Both the position numbers and the translations under genes were made by a program. A stretch of 64,000 nt of DNA from Rhizobium brockwellii (lineage in GTDB: Bacteria > Pseudomonadota > Alphaproteobacteria > Rhizobiales > Rhizobiaceae), in assembly GCF_000769405.2 (NCBI RefSeq), contig NZ_CP053439.1, positions 4,771,121-4,835,120 on the forward strand. Direction: 5' to 3'. A model generated the notes under the pieces. That model searched no databases and had not been told where the DNA came from. It was given only the letters and a program-made list of their open reading frames with translations. Below, one piece after another: positions 1-9,432 of this stretch. Numbering within the stretch: position 1 is the stretch's first letter; each line of letters begins with the position of its first letter.

Positions 1-1040
1 CGGGTCGACAGGAAATCGCCATCGTAGGAGGAAACGGCAAAGCCGCTTCTTGCCGGGGCGATGCCCGCCGCATCGGGAACGACGGTCTCGGCCAGTACCT
101 TGCCGGTCCTTGCGTCGATGGTCACCGAGGCGCCGCCCTTCGGCGAGGTGATGCCGACGAGACCTTCGCTGCGATTGACGGCGATCGCCCCGACGTAATT
201 GGCGAGCCGGCGCGTCGTCTCCTCCGGCAGGTCGATGAAGGAAAGATCTTCGCCTTTGGCGAAATGGCCGACAAGCGGCGGCAAATCCTTGCGGTGGCCT
301 TCATACTGGCAGGCGAACCAAATGCGGCCCGCGCCGTCGAGATCGACGTGGCGGGTGGAGAGTTCTGCCCATTCCGCCGGCAGCACATGTTTTTCGACCA
401 GCGCCCCGGTCGCCGCATCGATCAGCGCCAGCGACGGCTGCATCTCGCCAAGATTGAGCTTGGTGCGGCCGAAATCCGGATGCGTCTCGATGCCGCCATT
501 GGCGACGATGAGCAGGCGCCCGTCATCGGACACCGTCATGTCGTGCGGACCGATGCCGTAGGTCTCGAATTCGCCGATGCGGGTGAAGCGGTCGGTGGCG
601 TCGTAGAGGCCGATCATGCCGCGATTGCCGTCGAAGTCGTTCTCGCTGGCGTAGAGCAAACGACCGTCAGGAGAGAAGGCGCCGTGGCCGTAGAAATGCC
701 GGTCCTCCCTGGAGCTGATGACGATCGGTTCGCTTTTGTTCCAGGGATCGAAGATCATTGCATAGGTGCCGGGCCGCCGTGCAAAGGCGACAGTCTTGCC
801 GGTGGCAGCGCTGAAGGCCATGCCGTGGGCGCGGGCGGGAAGCGTTACCTGATCGACGATCTCGCCGCGCTCGGTCACGGTCGCGACGGCAAAGGAGCCG
901 TCGGCTGCCCGAATGCCCGAGGCATAGACCGCATCGGTCCGCTCCACCGCCATCAGCGACCTTGGCGCCAAGGTTGCAAGGAAGCCAAGGCCGGCCGCCT
1001 TGACGAAGTTGCGTCGGTCGATCGCGGCACTTCGCATCAT
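1..1040 (-). CDS. DUF1513 family protein, Tat-exported (C-terminal part beyond the window)
   Basis: The reading frame enters from beyond base 1 and starts at 1040 with MMRSAAIDRRNFVKAAGLGF. RRNFVKA followed by a hydrophobic stretch is a twin-arginine signal, so the product should be exported folded to the periplasm. The rest reads as a repeat-rich beta-propeller-like protein, as in DUF1513. In proteobacteria this family accompanies imelysins and a di-heme oxidoreductase in iron-regulated operons, and that is the arrangement here: it is the last gene of a leftward operon, 4 bases after the upstream imelysin stop. Its biochemical role is unknown. The C-terminus is not visible. Confidence 0.8.
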   Translation of the reverse strand, partial: MMRSAAIDRRNFVKAAGLGFLATLAPRSLMAVERTDAVYASGIRAADGSFAVATVTERGEIVDQVTLPARAHGMAFSAATGKTVAFARRPGTYAMIFDPWNKSEPIVISSREDRHFYGHGAFSPDGRLLYASENDFDGNRGMIGLYDATDRFTRIGEFETYGIGPHDMTVSDDGRLLIVANGGIETHPDFGRTKLNLGEMQPSLALIDAATGALVEKHVLPAEWAELSTRHVDLDGAGRIWFACQYEGHRKDLPPLVGHFAKGEDLSFIDLPEETTRRLANYVGAIAVNRSEGLVGITSPKGGASVTIDARTGKVLAETVVPDAAGIAPARSGFAVSSYDGDFLST

Positions 1041-1044
1041 CGTC

Positions 1045-2145
1045 TCAGTCTCCGTCCGAAAAGGAAAAGCCGGCCGAAAGGCCGATCGCCGCGCCATATT
1101 CGTCGCTGATCCTGGTGATCAGGTCGCGGCTGTCGGCAAGCAGCGTATCGAGCTTGGCCTTCTCCGCATCGCTTGTGGCGACATCGATGTCGGGATTGAG
1201 CTTCGGCACGCTGTCGAGCAGCGATTTGAAGTCCTCGTCGATCGAGGCGGCAATCGGCTGCTTGTCCGCTGGCAGAAGCTCGGCCATGCCGGCCTTCTGC
1301 CAGAGCGTGCGCAGGCCCTCCAGATTGGCGGCCATCGATTTCCAGGTATTTTTGGAGCGCCAGTAGATCGCCATGCGCGGCCGTGGCGCGGTGTCTTTGC
1401 CCTTGTAGAACTGCTCCAGCCGCTGGTCGCGGACATTCTCCGCACCATGGACCAGAATGCCGAGCAGCGCCGTCACCGCTTCCTTGTTGTCCATGAAATC
1501 ATTGCTCTGCGGGCCTGGGTGTTTCCAGCTCGCCTGCACGCCATCCGGCTTTTCCCAGGCGGCGACGACTTCGCCGGCCTCACGCTGGATATTACCGGCG
1601 ACCGCCTCGCCGTAAAGGCAGCGGAAACTGCCCTTCTGCCCGACGAGATCGTCGGAGCCATTGCCATAAAGGACGTATTCCAGCGCCGTCAGGCCTTGCA
1701 ACGCAACACTCTTGCCGGCGATCGCATCAACAGTCGCATCCTTCGGGTCGGCCTTGGCGATCAGCGCCTGCACCTGCTTGAGGCCAACGCCCTTGCGGTC
1801 GGGATAAAACAGGATGTGCTCGAAGAGATTGTCCTGAATAACAGGTCCGGTCTGGACGATCTCGATGATCGACCAATAGCGGATCGTATCGTCGAAGGTG
1901 GACTTCGCCTTGTCGAGGGTCTGCTGCGTGCCGTCGGCGCAAAGATCCTTCATCGCCGTCGTCAGCCGGGCGGCCGATTGCTGCATGTTGCGATAGCCGG
2001 GACGGATCACCTCGTCGACGGCGCGCTGCATGACGGCGGGAACGGCATCCTCGTTCAACCCTGCCGGGGGAGTGGCCGTCTGGGCGGCCGCTGATGTCGC
2101 GAGGCCGATCAGAGTGAGGCAGAGCAGGGGGTGCCAAAGGCGCAT
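1045..2145 (-). CDS. Imelysin-family (M75-like) periplasmic protein lacking the HxxE motif
   Basis: 366 residues with a cleavable signal peptide (MRLWHPLLCLTLIGLATSAAA). The body resembles imelysin/EfeO-M75 iron-binding periplasmic proteins. In M75 proteins the GxHxxE motif is a metal-site signature. The matching segment here reads LQGLTALEYVLYG, so the His is replaced by Thr. The other imelysin of the operon (3731-5005) keeps HAIE. I take this as a divergent, possibly non-metal-binding partner. I chose the ATG at 2145 over an in-frame TTG one codon upstream because it overlaps the stop of the preceding gene as TGATG, which suggests translational coupling. Confidence 0.82.
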   Translation of the reverse strand: MRLWHPLLCLTLIGLATSAAAQTATPPAGLNEDAVPAVMQRAVDEVIRPGYRNMQQSAARLTTAMKDLCADGTQQTLDKAKSTFDDTIRYWSIIEIVQTGPVIQDNLFEHILFYPDRKGVGLKQVQALIAKADPKDATVDAIAGKSVALQGLTALEYVLYGNGSDDLVGQKGSFRCLYGEAVAGNIQREAGEVVAAWEKPDGVQASWKHPGPQSNDFMDNKEAVTALLGILVHGAENVRDQRLEQFYKGKDTAPRPRMAIYWRSKNTWKSMAANLEGLRTLWQKAGMAELLPADKQPIAASIDEDFKSLLDSVPKLNPDIDVATSDAEKAKLDTLLADSRDLITRISDEYGAAIGLSAGFSFSDGD

Positions 2146-3683
2146 CAAAGTGACTCCAGGAATGTAATCAGGGCCGCCCTGTCGTCTTTCGGCAGGGAGG
2201 AGAAAGCGTTGCGGGCCTTTTCAGCTTCGCCGCCATGCCAGAGGATCGCTTCGGTGAGATCACGCGCACGGCCGTCATGCAGGAAAAAGCTGTGTCCGCT
2301 GACAGTTCGGGTCAGTCCTATACCCCATAGCGGCGGCGTGCGCCATTCACGTCCGCTTGCAAGACCAACCTGCTGCCCGTCGGCGAGCCCGTCGCCCATG
2401 TCGTGCAGAAGAAAGTCGGAATAGGGCCAGATCAGCTGGAAGGACTGCGCCTTGTCCGGCGTATCCCTCCGGGTGACGAATTTCGGCACATGGCAGGAAA
2501 TGCAGCGGCTTTCGTAGAAGATCCGCTTGCCCTGCAGGGTCTCGGCGAAGCTCGCCTTGCGCCGTGCGGGAACGGCGAGATTTTCGGAATAGAAGGTGAC
2601 GAGGTCGAGAATGGGACCCGGCGCTTCTTCTGCGCCCAGGCGTTTCTGCACCCCGGTCGGCATAGCAAGGCATTTCTCTTCCGCCTTGGTGCAATCGCCC
2701 TGTGCGTCCGGGTGATCGGGCGTCGAGATGCCGATATCGTTGGCAAAGGCGTCGGCACTCTGGTCGCGCACCGTGGCGTTCTGTGCCTTCCAGCCGAATC
2801 GTCCAAGCGCGATATTGCCGCTGCGATGGTCGCGCACGATTGCCGCCTTGCCGGAGATGCCGTCGCCGTCGGCATCATCAGGATCGGCGTGGGCCAGGAT
2901 ATCGGCCTCGGGAATGGCCTCGATCAGTCCGAGGCCGATCATCGCCGAGGCGACACGCGGCGAAATCGTCGTCGCGGGGTCGAGTGGTCCATAGCCAAGG
3001 TTCGTCACCGCATAACTCGGCCGGCGCAGCGATACTGTCTCGCCGTCGCCGAGCGTCACCCTCTCTTCGTGGTAGCTGATCGCCATCTTTCCTTCGGCAG
3101 CAAGGCCGGGAACGGCGAGGTCCTGCAGCTGATGGCCGTAGACCGGATCGGGAAAATTGACGACATCGGCCCTCGCGACCGCCGTTTCTTCCTCCGGCGT
3201 CGTGGCGGCGCGGGAAAGCCGCAGGAACATCGAGGTGGCGCTTGGCCCCCCTTCCGGCGGTTTGCCGCGGCCGTCATTGACATGGCAGCTCATGCAGGAG
3301 CGGGCGTTGAACAGCGGCCCGAGACCATCGGAAGCCTGCGTCGAGGAAGGAGCGGACACCCAGAGCTTGCGGAAGAGCGCGTTGCCGAGCTTGAAATTCT
3401 GCTCTTCCTCGAAGGGGATGTTGGCCGAAATATGCGAGAAGCTGTCCTCGGTGACAGGGTCGATCGAGGTCGTAGCCCCTGCCTGCATGGCTTCGTATTG
3501 TTCGGCCTTGGAAAAATCCGCTGTCGGCCTCGTTACATCGGCGACACGTTTCAGATCGGCCTCGGAGAGGTCGGTGCGTTTCCGCGGCAGATCGAAACCG
3601 GCGGCGATGCTGACGGAAAAACCGGCAATCGTGGCGCAGAGCGCTGCGCTGGCGAGAAATCGGCGGGCCGGGGCATGCGACAT
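2145..3683 (-). CDS. Di-heme oxidoreductase (thiol oxidoreductase / DHOR family)
   Basis: 512 residues starting MSHAPARRFLASAALCATIAG, an N-terminal secretion signal. Two CxxCH c-type heme motifs are visible: SCMSCHVNDGRG in the N-terminal half and RCISCHVPKF in the C-terminal part. A His-rich region (GHSFFLHDGRARD) follows. This two-heme layout is that of the DHOR family found beside imelysins, where the proteins probably carry electrons for periplasmic iron handling. It lies between two imelysin genes, 47 bases after the first and overlapping the second by one base. Electron donor and substrate are inferred only from the family. Confidence 0.88.
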   Translation of the reverse strand: MSHAPARRFLASAALCATIAGFSVSIAAGFDLPRKRTDLSEADLKRVADVTRPTADFSKAEQYEAMQAGATTSIDPVTEDSFSHISANIPFEEEQNFKLGNALFRKLWVSAPSSTQASDGLGPLFNARSCMSCHVNDGRGKPPEGGPSATSMFLRLSRAATTPEEETAVARADVVNFPDPVYGHQLQDLAVPGLAAEGKMAISYHEERVTLGDGETVSLRRPSYAVTNLGYGPLDPATTISPRVASAMIGLGLIEAIPEADILAHADPDDADGDGISGKAAIVRDHRSGNIALGRFGWKAQNATVRDQSADAFANDIGISTPDHPDAQGDCTKAEEKCLAMPTGVQKRLGAEEAPGPILDLVTFYSENLAVPARRKASFAETLQGKRIFYESRCISCHVPKFVTRRDTPDKAQSFQLIWPYSDFLLHDMGDGLADGQQVGLASGREWRTPPLWGIGLTRTVSGHSFFLHDGRARDLTEAILWHGGEAEKARNAFSSLPKDDRAALITFLESL

Positions 3684-3730
3684 TTCAGGGTCCGGGCCGC
3701 TCCGGCTTTCGAAGCGGCCCGCCTTTTTGC

Positions 3731-5005
3731 TTATTTGAAGACGGCGTTAGGATTATCCAAGCTGTCGGAACCTTCAAGCTGAACCGTGCCGAGATCGAGT
3801 GCGGCAATAACGCGCTGCACCGATTTCGTTTGGTCGATCAGCCCATCGATGGCGGCCTGAACGACGGCGTTGCCTTCCTTGTTGCCTTCGCCGATCATCT
3901 GATCGTACTTTTCGACGGTCTCGCCGCGCGTTGCCATGGCATTCATCGCATCGAGCGTCTTGTTGAGCTTGCCTTCCACTTCGGCATCGAGCGCCTTGTC
4001 CTTGGCGGCCACGAGATCATGCAGCGACGGGCCGCTGAGCTTGGTGCCGTCGACGCGGGTATAGTTGCCGGTATAGGCGGCGGCGATGCCGATCGCGTCG
4101 TTGAGATGCGAGTTGTAGGTATTGTCCGAGAAGCAATCATGCTCTTCTTCCGGATCGTGCAGCAACAGGCCGAGCTTCATGCGCTCGCCGGCGAGCTCGC
4201 CGTAGGAAAGCGAACCCATGCCCGTCAGGATCGCGACGAGGCCGGCCTTCGGATCGGCTTCGACGTTCTTCGTCGCAGCGCCGTCCGGCGTCCAGTTGTC
4301 GGTCATTTCCTGCAGGTCGGAAACCAGCAGGAAGGAGGCGGACTTCAGATATTCGGCGCGGCGGTCGCAATTGCCGTGCGTGCAGTTCTTGAGGTCGTAA
4401 TCGGTTGCCGGACGATCGCCGGCGCCGGGACCCGTGCCGTTCAGATCCTGACCCCAGAGCAGGAATTCGATGGCGTGATAGCCGGTCGCGACATTGGCTT
4501 CGATGCCGCCGGCCTCAGCCAGCGTGCCGGAGAGGAATTCCGGCGTCAGCTTGGAGGCGTCGACATCCTTGCCGTCGATCTTGATCGTCTTGTTGGCGAT
4601 GACATTTGCCACATAGAGAGAATTTTCGTCGCTCTCGGTGCCGTAGGAAGCATCGACATAGTCGATCAGGCCTTCATCGAGCGGCCACGCATTGACCTTG
4701 CCTTCCCAGTCGTCGACGATCGGATTGCCGAAGCGATAGACTTCCGTCTGCTGGTAGGGGACGCGCGCCTTGATCCAGGCCTCCCTGGCGGCCTTGAGCG
4801 TCGCGTCGGTCGGCGCCTTCAGGAAGGCGTCGATCGCGGCGTCGAGCGCCTTGGCCGTCGTCAGCGAGTCTTCGTATTTTGCATGCGCCACGTCGGCATA
4901 GTGTTTCACCACGCTAGCAGCATCGGTCGCGGCATGCGCAGGAAGGGCGAGCAGGGCGGCGGGGGCAATCGCCAGCACGGCTGCGCGGAATGTGTTGAGC
5001 TTCAT
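3731..5005 (-). CDS. Imelysin family protein (peptidase M75 type), periplasmic iron uptake
   Basis: 424 residues, first gene of the leftward iron cassette. The start at 5005 gives a good signal peptide (MKLNTFRAAVLAIAPAALLA, cleavage after AHA) behind an AGGAGAG ribosome-binding site. A longer in-frame reading to 5077 would bury this signal peptide and is rejected. The M75 signature GYHAIEFLLWG is intact, and Cys residues around NCTHGNC and HDCF suggest disulfides. Members of this family (ICMP, IrpA, EfeO-like) bind metal and take part in iron acquisition in the periplasm. Iron control by Irr or RirA is likely for a rhizobium, but I see no clear consensus box, only the inverted repeat at 5075-5090. 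Confidence 0.88.
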   Translation of the reverse strand: MKLNTFRAAVLAIAPAALLALPAHAATDAASVVKHYADVAHAKYEDSLTTAKALDAAIDAFLKAPTDATLKAAREAWIKARVPYQQTEVYRFGNPIVDDWEGKVNAWPLDEGLIDYVDASYGTESDENSLYVANVIANKTIKIDGKDVDASKLTPEFLSGTLAEAGGIEANVATGYHAIEFLLWGQDLNGTGPGAGDRPATDYDLKNCTHGNCDRRAEYLKSASFLLVSDLQEMTDNWTPDGAATKNVEADPKAGLVAILTGMGSLSYGELAGERMKLGLLLHDPEEEHDCFSDNTYNSHLNDAIGIAAAYTGNYTRVDGTKLSGPSLHDLVAAKDKALDAEVEGKLNKTLDAMNAMATRGETVEKYDQMIGEGNKEGNAVVQAAIDGLIDQTKSVQRVIAALDLGTVQLEGSDSLDNPNAVFK

Positions 5006-5074
5006 GATCCTCTCCTGTGACGGGATTTTCCGTCTAATCGGGCTCCGTCTCTTCGCGCAAAAGCAAACTGGTGT

Positions 5075-5090
5075 CAAACACTCTAGTTTG
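5075..5090. promoter_or_regulatory. Inverted repeat CAAAC-N6-GTTTG upstream of the imelysin operon
   Basis: CAAAC (5075-5079) and GTTTG (5086-5090) form a perfect 5-bp inverted repeat. It sits 70 bases upstream of the imelysin ATG in the only gap available for the operon promoter, next to an AT-rich run (5091-5104). It could be a regulator site for an iron regulator. It does not match the Irr or RirA motifs I remember, so the regulator is unknown. Confidence 0.35.
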
Positions 5091-5187
5091 GAATGATTTT
5101 AAGAATGGACAGGCGTGGCTAACCGGTCATTTTTGAACGGCATTTGCTTGAAAAACCGGCAGTTGCGGAGGCCTCCGCTAAGTCGCG

Positions 5188-6477
5188 TCAGCCCTTCCGC
5201 TGCATGCGGCAGAAGAAGAAGCCGTCTGTATCGGTGGAGGCGGGGGTCAGAGTCACCGACAGGCCGTCGGAAGAGTGCGGACGCGGGGCGTGCTTTCCAA
5301 AGAGCTGATCCCAGGCAGGCAGGGCACTGACGATCTGAAAGCCGGGATTGTCAGCCGTGAAGCGGCGCGCCTGTTCCTCGTTCTCCTGGGGCAGGACCGA
5401 GCAGGTCACATAGATCAGATCGCCGCCTGGCTTGACGAAGCCGCTCGCCTGCGCCAGCGCGTCCTGCTGCTGGGCGGTGCGTTCGTCGAGGTTCTTCGCC
5501 GTCAGCCGCCATTTCGTATCGGGGCGCCGCCGCCATGTGCCGGTGCCGGTGCAGGGCGCGTCGACCAGCACCTTGTCGCAGCGTCCGGCAAGGCCGGAGA
5601 GCTGTCTGGCGTCGTCATGCACCTGGACATTGCGCGTGCCCGCCCGCTTCAGCCGCTCGATAATCGGCGCCAGCCGCTTGCGATCGGCGTCATAGGCGTG
5701 AACCTGTCCCTTATTCTGCATGGCCGCCGCCATGGCGAGCGTCTTGCCGCCGCCGCCGGCGCAATAGTCGAGAACCTGTTCGCCATCATGGGCGAGCACC
5801 AGGTCGGCGACGATCTGCGATCCCTCGTCCTGAACTTCGAACCAGCCTTTTTGGAACGAAAGCTCGGCTGTCACGTTGGGAAGACGCGAGGCGCCTTCGC
5901 CGGCGGCAATCCGGATACCGTGGCGGGCGATCTTCGCAGCATGCGCGTTGGCTCTTTCGAGCGCCTTGACGACCTTGTCGCGGGAGGCTTTGAGCAGGTT
6001 GGCGCGCAGATCGAGCGTCGGTCGGGCGGCAAGTGCCTGTGCCTCGGCAAGCCATCCGGCGCCGAAGGCCTGTTCGAAGGAGGGTTGGACCCATTCGGGA
6101 ATATCGCCGCGGATATGCGGTGGCGCATCGTCGAGCGAGCGGGTTTGAAAGGCCGCAACAGCGTCGGCCGAAAGCGGTGCCGGCGCGAACTTGTCATCCG
6201 CCAGCTCAGTGGCAAGGCTGTCTGATGTGAAACCCCATTGGCGGAACATGACGGCATGGGCAATGGCAGCAGGACTGTCGTCATCCATCAGCCAGGCATG
6301 GGAAAGCCGCATGCGCAGTGCGTCATAGACGATGTTGCCGATCGCAGCACGATCGCCCGAGCCGGCGAAGCGGTGCGCAAGGCCCCAGTCCTTCAGCGCG
6401 TCGGCGACAGGCCGCTTGCGGGCATCGATGTCCGCGAGCACAGAAATCGCCCCTTCGAGGCGGCCGCCCAGACGCAT
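5188..6477 (-). CDS. RsmB/NOP-family SAM-dependent RNA (cytosine-5) methyltransferase
   Basis: 429 residues starting at the ATG at 6477. The SAM-binding segment is DYCAGGGGKTLAMAAA. The catalytic-loop motif is VDAPCTGTGTWRRRPD and the second conserved cysteine is in VTCSVLPQENEEQ. These are the two Cys motifs of m5C RNA methyltransferases of the RsmB/NOP2/Sun group. The N-terminal third is NusB-like, as in RsmB. The likely job is 16S rRNA C5-methylation in the cytoplasm; the exact base cannot be assigned. It stands alone between the iron operon and the RlpA-like gene. Confidence 0.9.
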   Translation of the reverse strand: MRLGGRLEGAISVLADIDARKRPVADALKDWGLAHRFAGSGDRAAIGNIVYDALRMRLSHAWLMDDDSPAAIAHAVMFRQWGFTSDSLATELADDKFAPAPLSADAVAAFQTRSLDDAPPHIRGDIPEWVQPSFEQAFGAGWLAEAQALAARPTLDLRANLLKASRDKVVKALERANAHAAKIARHGIRIAAGEGASRLPNVTAELSFQKGWFEVQDEGSQIVADLVLAHDGEQVLDYCAGGGGKTLAMAAAMQNKGQVHAYDADRKRLAPIIERLKRAGTRNVQVHDDARQLSGLAGRCDKVLVDAPCTGTGTWRRRPDTKWRLTAKNLDERTAQQQDALAQASGFVKPGGDLIYVTCSVLPQENEEQARRFTADNPGFQIVSALPAWDQLFGKHAPRPHSSDGLSVTLTPASTDTDGFFFCRMQRKG

Positions 6478-6621
6478 TCACATGTCTCCTATTGCCGTGG
6501 CGTGTGAACGATCAGCGCAAACGCGAGTGTTACGCAGTCGTTTGTTCACAAGTCTCAACCGGGTGGTAACCGCGATTGACGGCAAGAGCAAGCGCCGCTT
6601 CCGGCGCAGTCAGTGATGGCC

Positions 6622-6984
6622 TCAGCTGACGACCTGGTAGCAGACCTTCGCAGTGCCGGAGCTTACCATGCCGATATTCTGCGCGGCGGCGCGCGACAGG
6701 TCGATCACGCGACCACGGATGAACGGACCACGATCGTTGATACGAACGACGACGGTGCGGCCATTGTTGCGGTTGGTGACCTTCACCTTGGTGCCGAAAG
6801 CAAGCGAACGATGTGCGGCAGTCAAGATGGCAGGGTTCATACGTTCCCCGGAAGCAGTTTTGGAGCGAAGTGCGTACCATGAAGCACCGCCACAACCATT
6901 GCCAGCAAAACCCTCCGCCGGAAGCATGGAAGAACAGGCTGCAATAGTTACAGCGGCGATAATAGAACGACGTATGTTCTTCAA
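6622..6984 (-). CDS. RlpA-like double-psi beta-barrel septal/cell-wall protein
   Basis: About 120 residues. The mature part runs [20 protein letters not shown], then [20 protein letters not shown] and [19 protein letters not shown], the RlpA-like DPBB fold seen in septal ring lytic transglycosylases. There is no SPOR domain, so this is a short DPBB-only version. Start choice: the frame opens with GTG at 7014, but TTG at 6984 lies 10 bases after GAGGG and gives an ideal signal peptide ([19 protein letters not shown], ending GFA). I therefore prefer the TTG. The protein should be exported and act on or bind peptidoglycan. Confidence 0.85.
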   Translation of the reverse strand: MKNIRRSIIAAVTIAACSSMLPAEGFAGNGCGGASWYALRSKTASGERMNPAILTAAHRSLAFGTKVKVTNRNNGRTVVVRINDRGPFIRGRVIDLSRAAAQNIGMVSSGTAKVCYQVVS

Positions 6985-7320
6985 AACAGAGTATCCCTCA
7001 ACTATTGAACTCACGCCCTTGCAGGCGGCGGGGCTTAAATCTGTGAAAAAGTGGCGAAAAAGTGCCGCTGCTGTTCACGGAATATTACAATCGGTAACAT
7101 TCGTGAGTGTGATGTCGGGATTCCAGGAATGTGCGCGACGCCGAAGCGTGGAAAAAACCTAATAAAATCAGTTAAAATCCGAACGAATTTTCCGAAGGGA
7201 TAGTTAACGCCATGGCGTTCACGAAAATCGCGAAAATATTTTTCCGATTTCGCCATATTTACTGCCACATTTGGGCAAATTCAAAGGCCGTTAACCATAA
7301 GATATGGCGAAAATTGTCCG

Positions 7321-7359
7321 CCCAAAGCGGGAAAGTAGGAATTTCCTACTCATTTTGGG
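7321..7359. repeat. Nested palindrome in the 6985-7390 spacer
   Basis: The 406-base spacer 6985-7390 is AT-rich and holds no convincing gene. It contains AGTAGGAA (7334-7341), one centre base, and TTCCTACT (7343-7350), a perfect palindrome. This sits inside outer arms CCCAAA (7321-7326) and TTTGGG (7354-7359). It lies downstream of the leftward SDR gene and upstream of the leftward RlpA-like gene, so it may end the first transcript or act as an operator for the second. A one-base loop and the lack of a U-run argue against a standard terminator. Confidence 0.5.
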
Positions 7360-7390
7360 TGAGCGTATCCGTCGCAAACAGGACTGAGTT

Positions 7391-8263
7391 CTACTCCCCA
7401 CGCCAGCGTCCATCCCGCCATAATTGCGCAAGCGACATGGGATAGTTCGGGAAGGAGAATTCGAAGCCGGCGGCCTTCAGTTTCGCGTTCGAAACCCGTT
7501 TGTTCTCGCCGTAGAAAGTGCGCGCCATCGGCGTCAGTTCGGCGGTCTCGAACGCCTGCTCCGGCGGCGGTTCGACGCCCATCAGGCGGGCTGCCTCGAC
7601 GATCACATCCTGCGGCGGGCCGGGCCGGTCGTCGGTGACATTATAGATGCCGCCGAGGCTGTGCTCCGACAGAAAGCGTGTCGCAGCACCAATATCCTCG
7701 ACGCGGATGCGGTTGAACACCTGGTCATTCTTGATCAGCCGTCGCGCCGTGCCCTTGTCCAGATTGCAGAAGGCGTTGCGGCCCGGCCCATAGATGCCGG
7801 AAAGGCGAAGCACCGCCGCCGGCGCGTCGCGCTCCCGGCCCATCGCCAGCCAACCCTCTTCCGCCTCGAGCCGCTCCGTCGATCGCCCGGAAACCGGCAG
7901 GCACGGCGTTTCCTCGCTCACCCAGGCGCCCTGGTGATCGCCATAGACGCCGACGGTGGAGAGATAACCGATCCACTCGAGCTTCGGCAGCAGGCATGCG
8001 CCGTCTTTATCAAGTAGCCGCAGCAGCGGGTCGGCTTTTCCAGGGGCAATCGACTGGACCAGATGGGTGACGCCTTCCAAAGCCTGGCGAAGCCCCTCTT
8101 CCAAGCTCTCGCCGTCGAAAAGGAATGCTTCAATGCCGTTCCGGCGGAGCGCTTCGACTTTGTCTGGCGAACGCGTGGTGCCGGAAACCCGCACGCCGTC
8201 GCCGGCAAAGGCCTTGGCGATTGCTGTGCCGGAATAACCGCAGCCAAAGATCATCACATGCAT
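7391..8263 (-). CDS. SDR-family NAD(P)-dependent epimerase/oxidoreductase (YeeZ-like)
   Basis: 290 residues starting [19 protein letters not shown], with the GxGxxG dinucleotide-binding motif at the extreme N-terminus. Later come a Tyr in LSTVGVYGDHQG and the atypical-SDR segment LRLSGIYGPGRNAF. This is the pattern of YeeZ/NAD-dependent epimerase-like proteins whose substrate is unknown. The ATG at 8263 shares one base with the queG stop (TGATG), so it is co-translated with queG. A longer start 24 bases upstream adds only non-conserved residues. Confidence 0.85.
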   Translation of the reverse strand: MHVMIFGCGYSGTAIAKAFAGDGVRVSGTTRSPDKVEALRRNGIEAFLFDGESLEEGLRQALEGVTHLVQSIAPGKADPLLRLLDKDGACLLPKLEWIGYLSTVGVYGDHQGAWVSEETPCLPVSGRSTERLEAEEGWLAMGRERDAPAAVLRLSGIYGPGRNAFCNLDKGTARRLIKNDQVFNRIRVEDIGAATRFLSEHSLGGIYNVTDDRPGPPQDVIVEAARLMGVEPPPEQAFETAELTPMARTFYGENKRVSNAKLKAAGFEFSFPNYPMSLAQLWRDGRWRGE

Positions 8264-9420
8264 CAACCCACTCCCGCCAATCGCCATTCGTTCAGGACGT
8301 CGTCATCTCTCTCATTCGCCCTTTGTGCGGCAAAGGCCGCAAATTCGCCAGCCTCCATCAGCCGGGAAAGCGCCCAGACCGCCATGCCGCGCACCACGGG
8401 CGAGGGATCGACCGAAAGCGCGCGACATTGCCCGATGAGCGCCGTCTCGCCGGAATTGCCGGCGGCGATCAGCACATTGCGGACGAAGCGGTCGCGGCCG
8501 ATCCGCTTCACCGGCGAGCCGCTGAAGAAGCCACGGAAGGCGACATCGTCGAGTGTCAGCAGAAAGGCGATCGACGGCTCCTTCAGATCTTCCCGCGCCT
8601 GCAGCTTCATCTCGGAGGCGGAGCTTGCGAACTTGTTCCAGGGACAGGCGGCAAGACAGTCGTCGCAGCCATAGATTCGATTGCCGATCAGCACGCGCAA
8701 ATCGGCGTCGATCGGTCCCTTGTGCTCAATGGTGAGGTAGGAGATGCAGCGCCGCGCGTCGATCTGGTAAGGCGCCGGAAAGGCAGCCGTCGGACAGATG
8801 TCGAGACAGGCGCGGCAGGAGCCGCAATGATCGGTTTCTGGCGCGTCGACGGCAAGATCGGCGGTGGTGAACATCGTGCCGAGGAACAGCCAGGAGCCAT
8901 GAACGCGGCTGACGAGATTGGTGTGTTTGCCTTGCCAGCCAAGCCCGGCTGCCTCTGCCAGTGGTTTCTCCATGACAGGCGCCGTATCGACGAAGACCTT
9001 CACATCGGCGCCTGCCCGCGCCGCAAAGCGCGTGGCGATTTCCTTCAGCCGGCCCTTGATGACGTCGTGATAGTCGCGGTTGCGGGCATAGACCGATATC
9101 GCTGCCTTGTCCGGCTTGTCGAGGATAGCGCGGGGATCTTCTTCCGGGGCGTAATTCAGGCCGAAGACGACGACGGAGCGCACCTCGCTCCAGAGTGTGC
9201 GGGGATCGCCGCGCCGGTCGCGCGTCTCCGCCATCCAGTCCATCGTCCCGTGGCGCCCGGCATCGATGAACTGGCCGAGACGCTCTTTGGCTTGCGGGAT
9301 CGCGTCCGGGCGGGTGATGCGGCAGAGATCGAAGCCCTTGGCGGCAGATTCCGCCCGGACGAACTCGGTCAAATTGTCGCGGCGGCGGCGCTCTTTGTCG
9401 TCATTGTCAGGTTCGGGCAT
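8263..9420 (-). CDS. queG: Epoxyqueuosine reductase QueG
   Basis: 385 residues. Two ferredoxin-type [4Fe-4S] motifs are visible: [12 protein letters not shown] and [10 protein letters not shown], each with the expected spacing. The C-terminal part has a HEAT-like tail ([13 protein letters not shown]). QueG is a cobalamin-dependent cytoplasmic enzyme that reduces epoxyqueuosine to queuosine in tRNA (GUN anticodons), the last step of queuosine synthesis. It follows a glutathione S-transferase gene by 12 bases and overlaps the next SDR gene by one, so the three form an operon. Length and motifs match the family. Confidence 0.95.
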   Translation of the reverse strand: MPEPDNDDKERRRRDNLTEFVRAESAAKGFDLCRITRPDAIPQAKERLGQFIDAGRHGTMDWMAETRDRRGDPRTLWSEVRSVVVFGLNYAPEEDPRAILDKPDKAAISVYARNRDYHDVIKGRLKEIATRFAARAGADVKVFVDTAPVMEKPLAEAAGLGWQGKHTNLVSRVHGSWLFLGTMFTTADLAVDAPETDHCGSCRACLDICPTAAFPAPYQIDARRCISYLTIEHKGPIDADLRVLIGNRIYGCDDCLAACPWNKFASSASEMKLQAREDLKEPSIAFLLTLDDVAFRGFFSGSPVKRIGRDRFVRNVLIAAGNSGETALIGQCRALSVDPSPVVRGMAVWALSRLMEAGEFAAFAAQRANERDDDVLNEWRLAGVG

Positions 9421-9432
9421 GAAGAGCCCTCG

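Noticed and set aside
7035..7268. 77-codon leftward frame in the AT-rich spacer before the RlpA-like gene
   Set aside because: Biased, Phe-rich composition, no ribosome-binding site, overlaps the probable promoter region.
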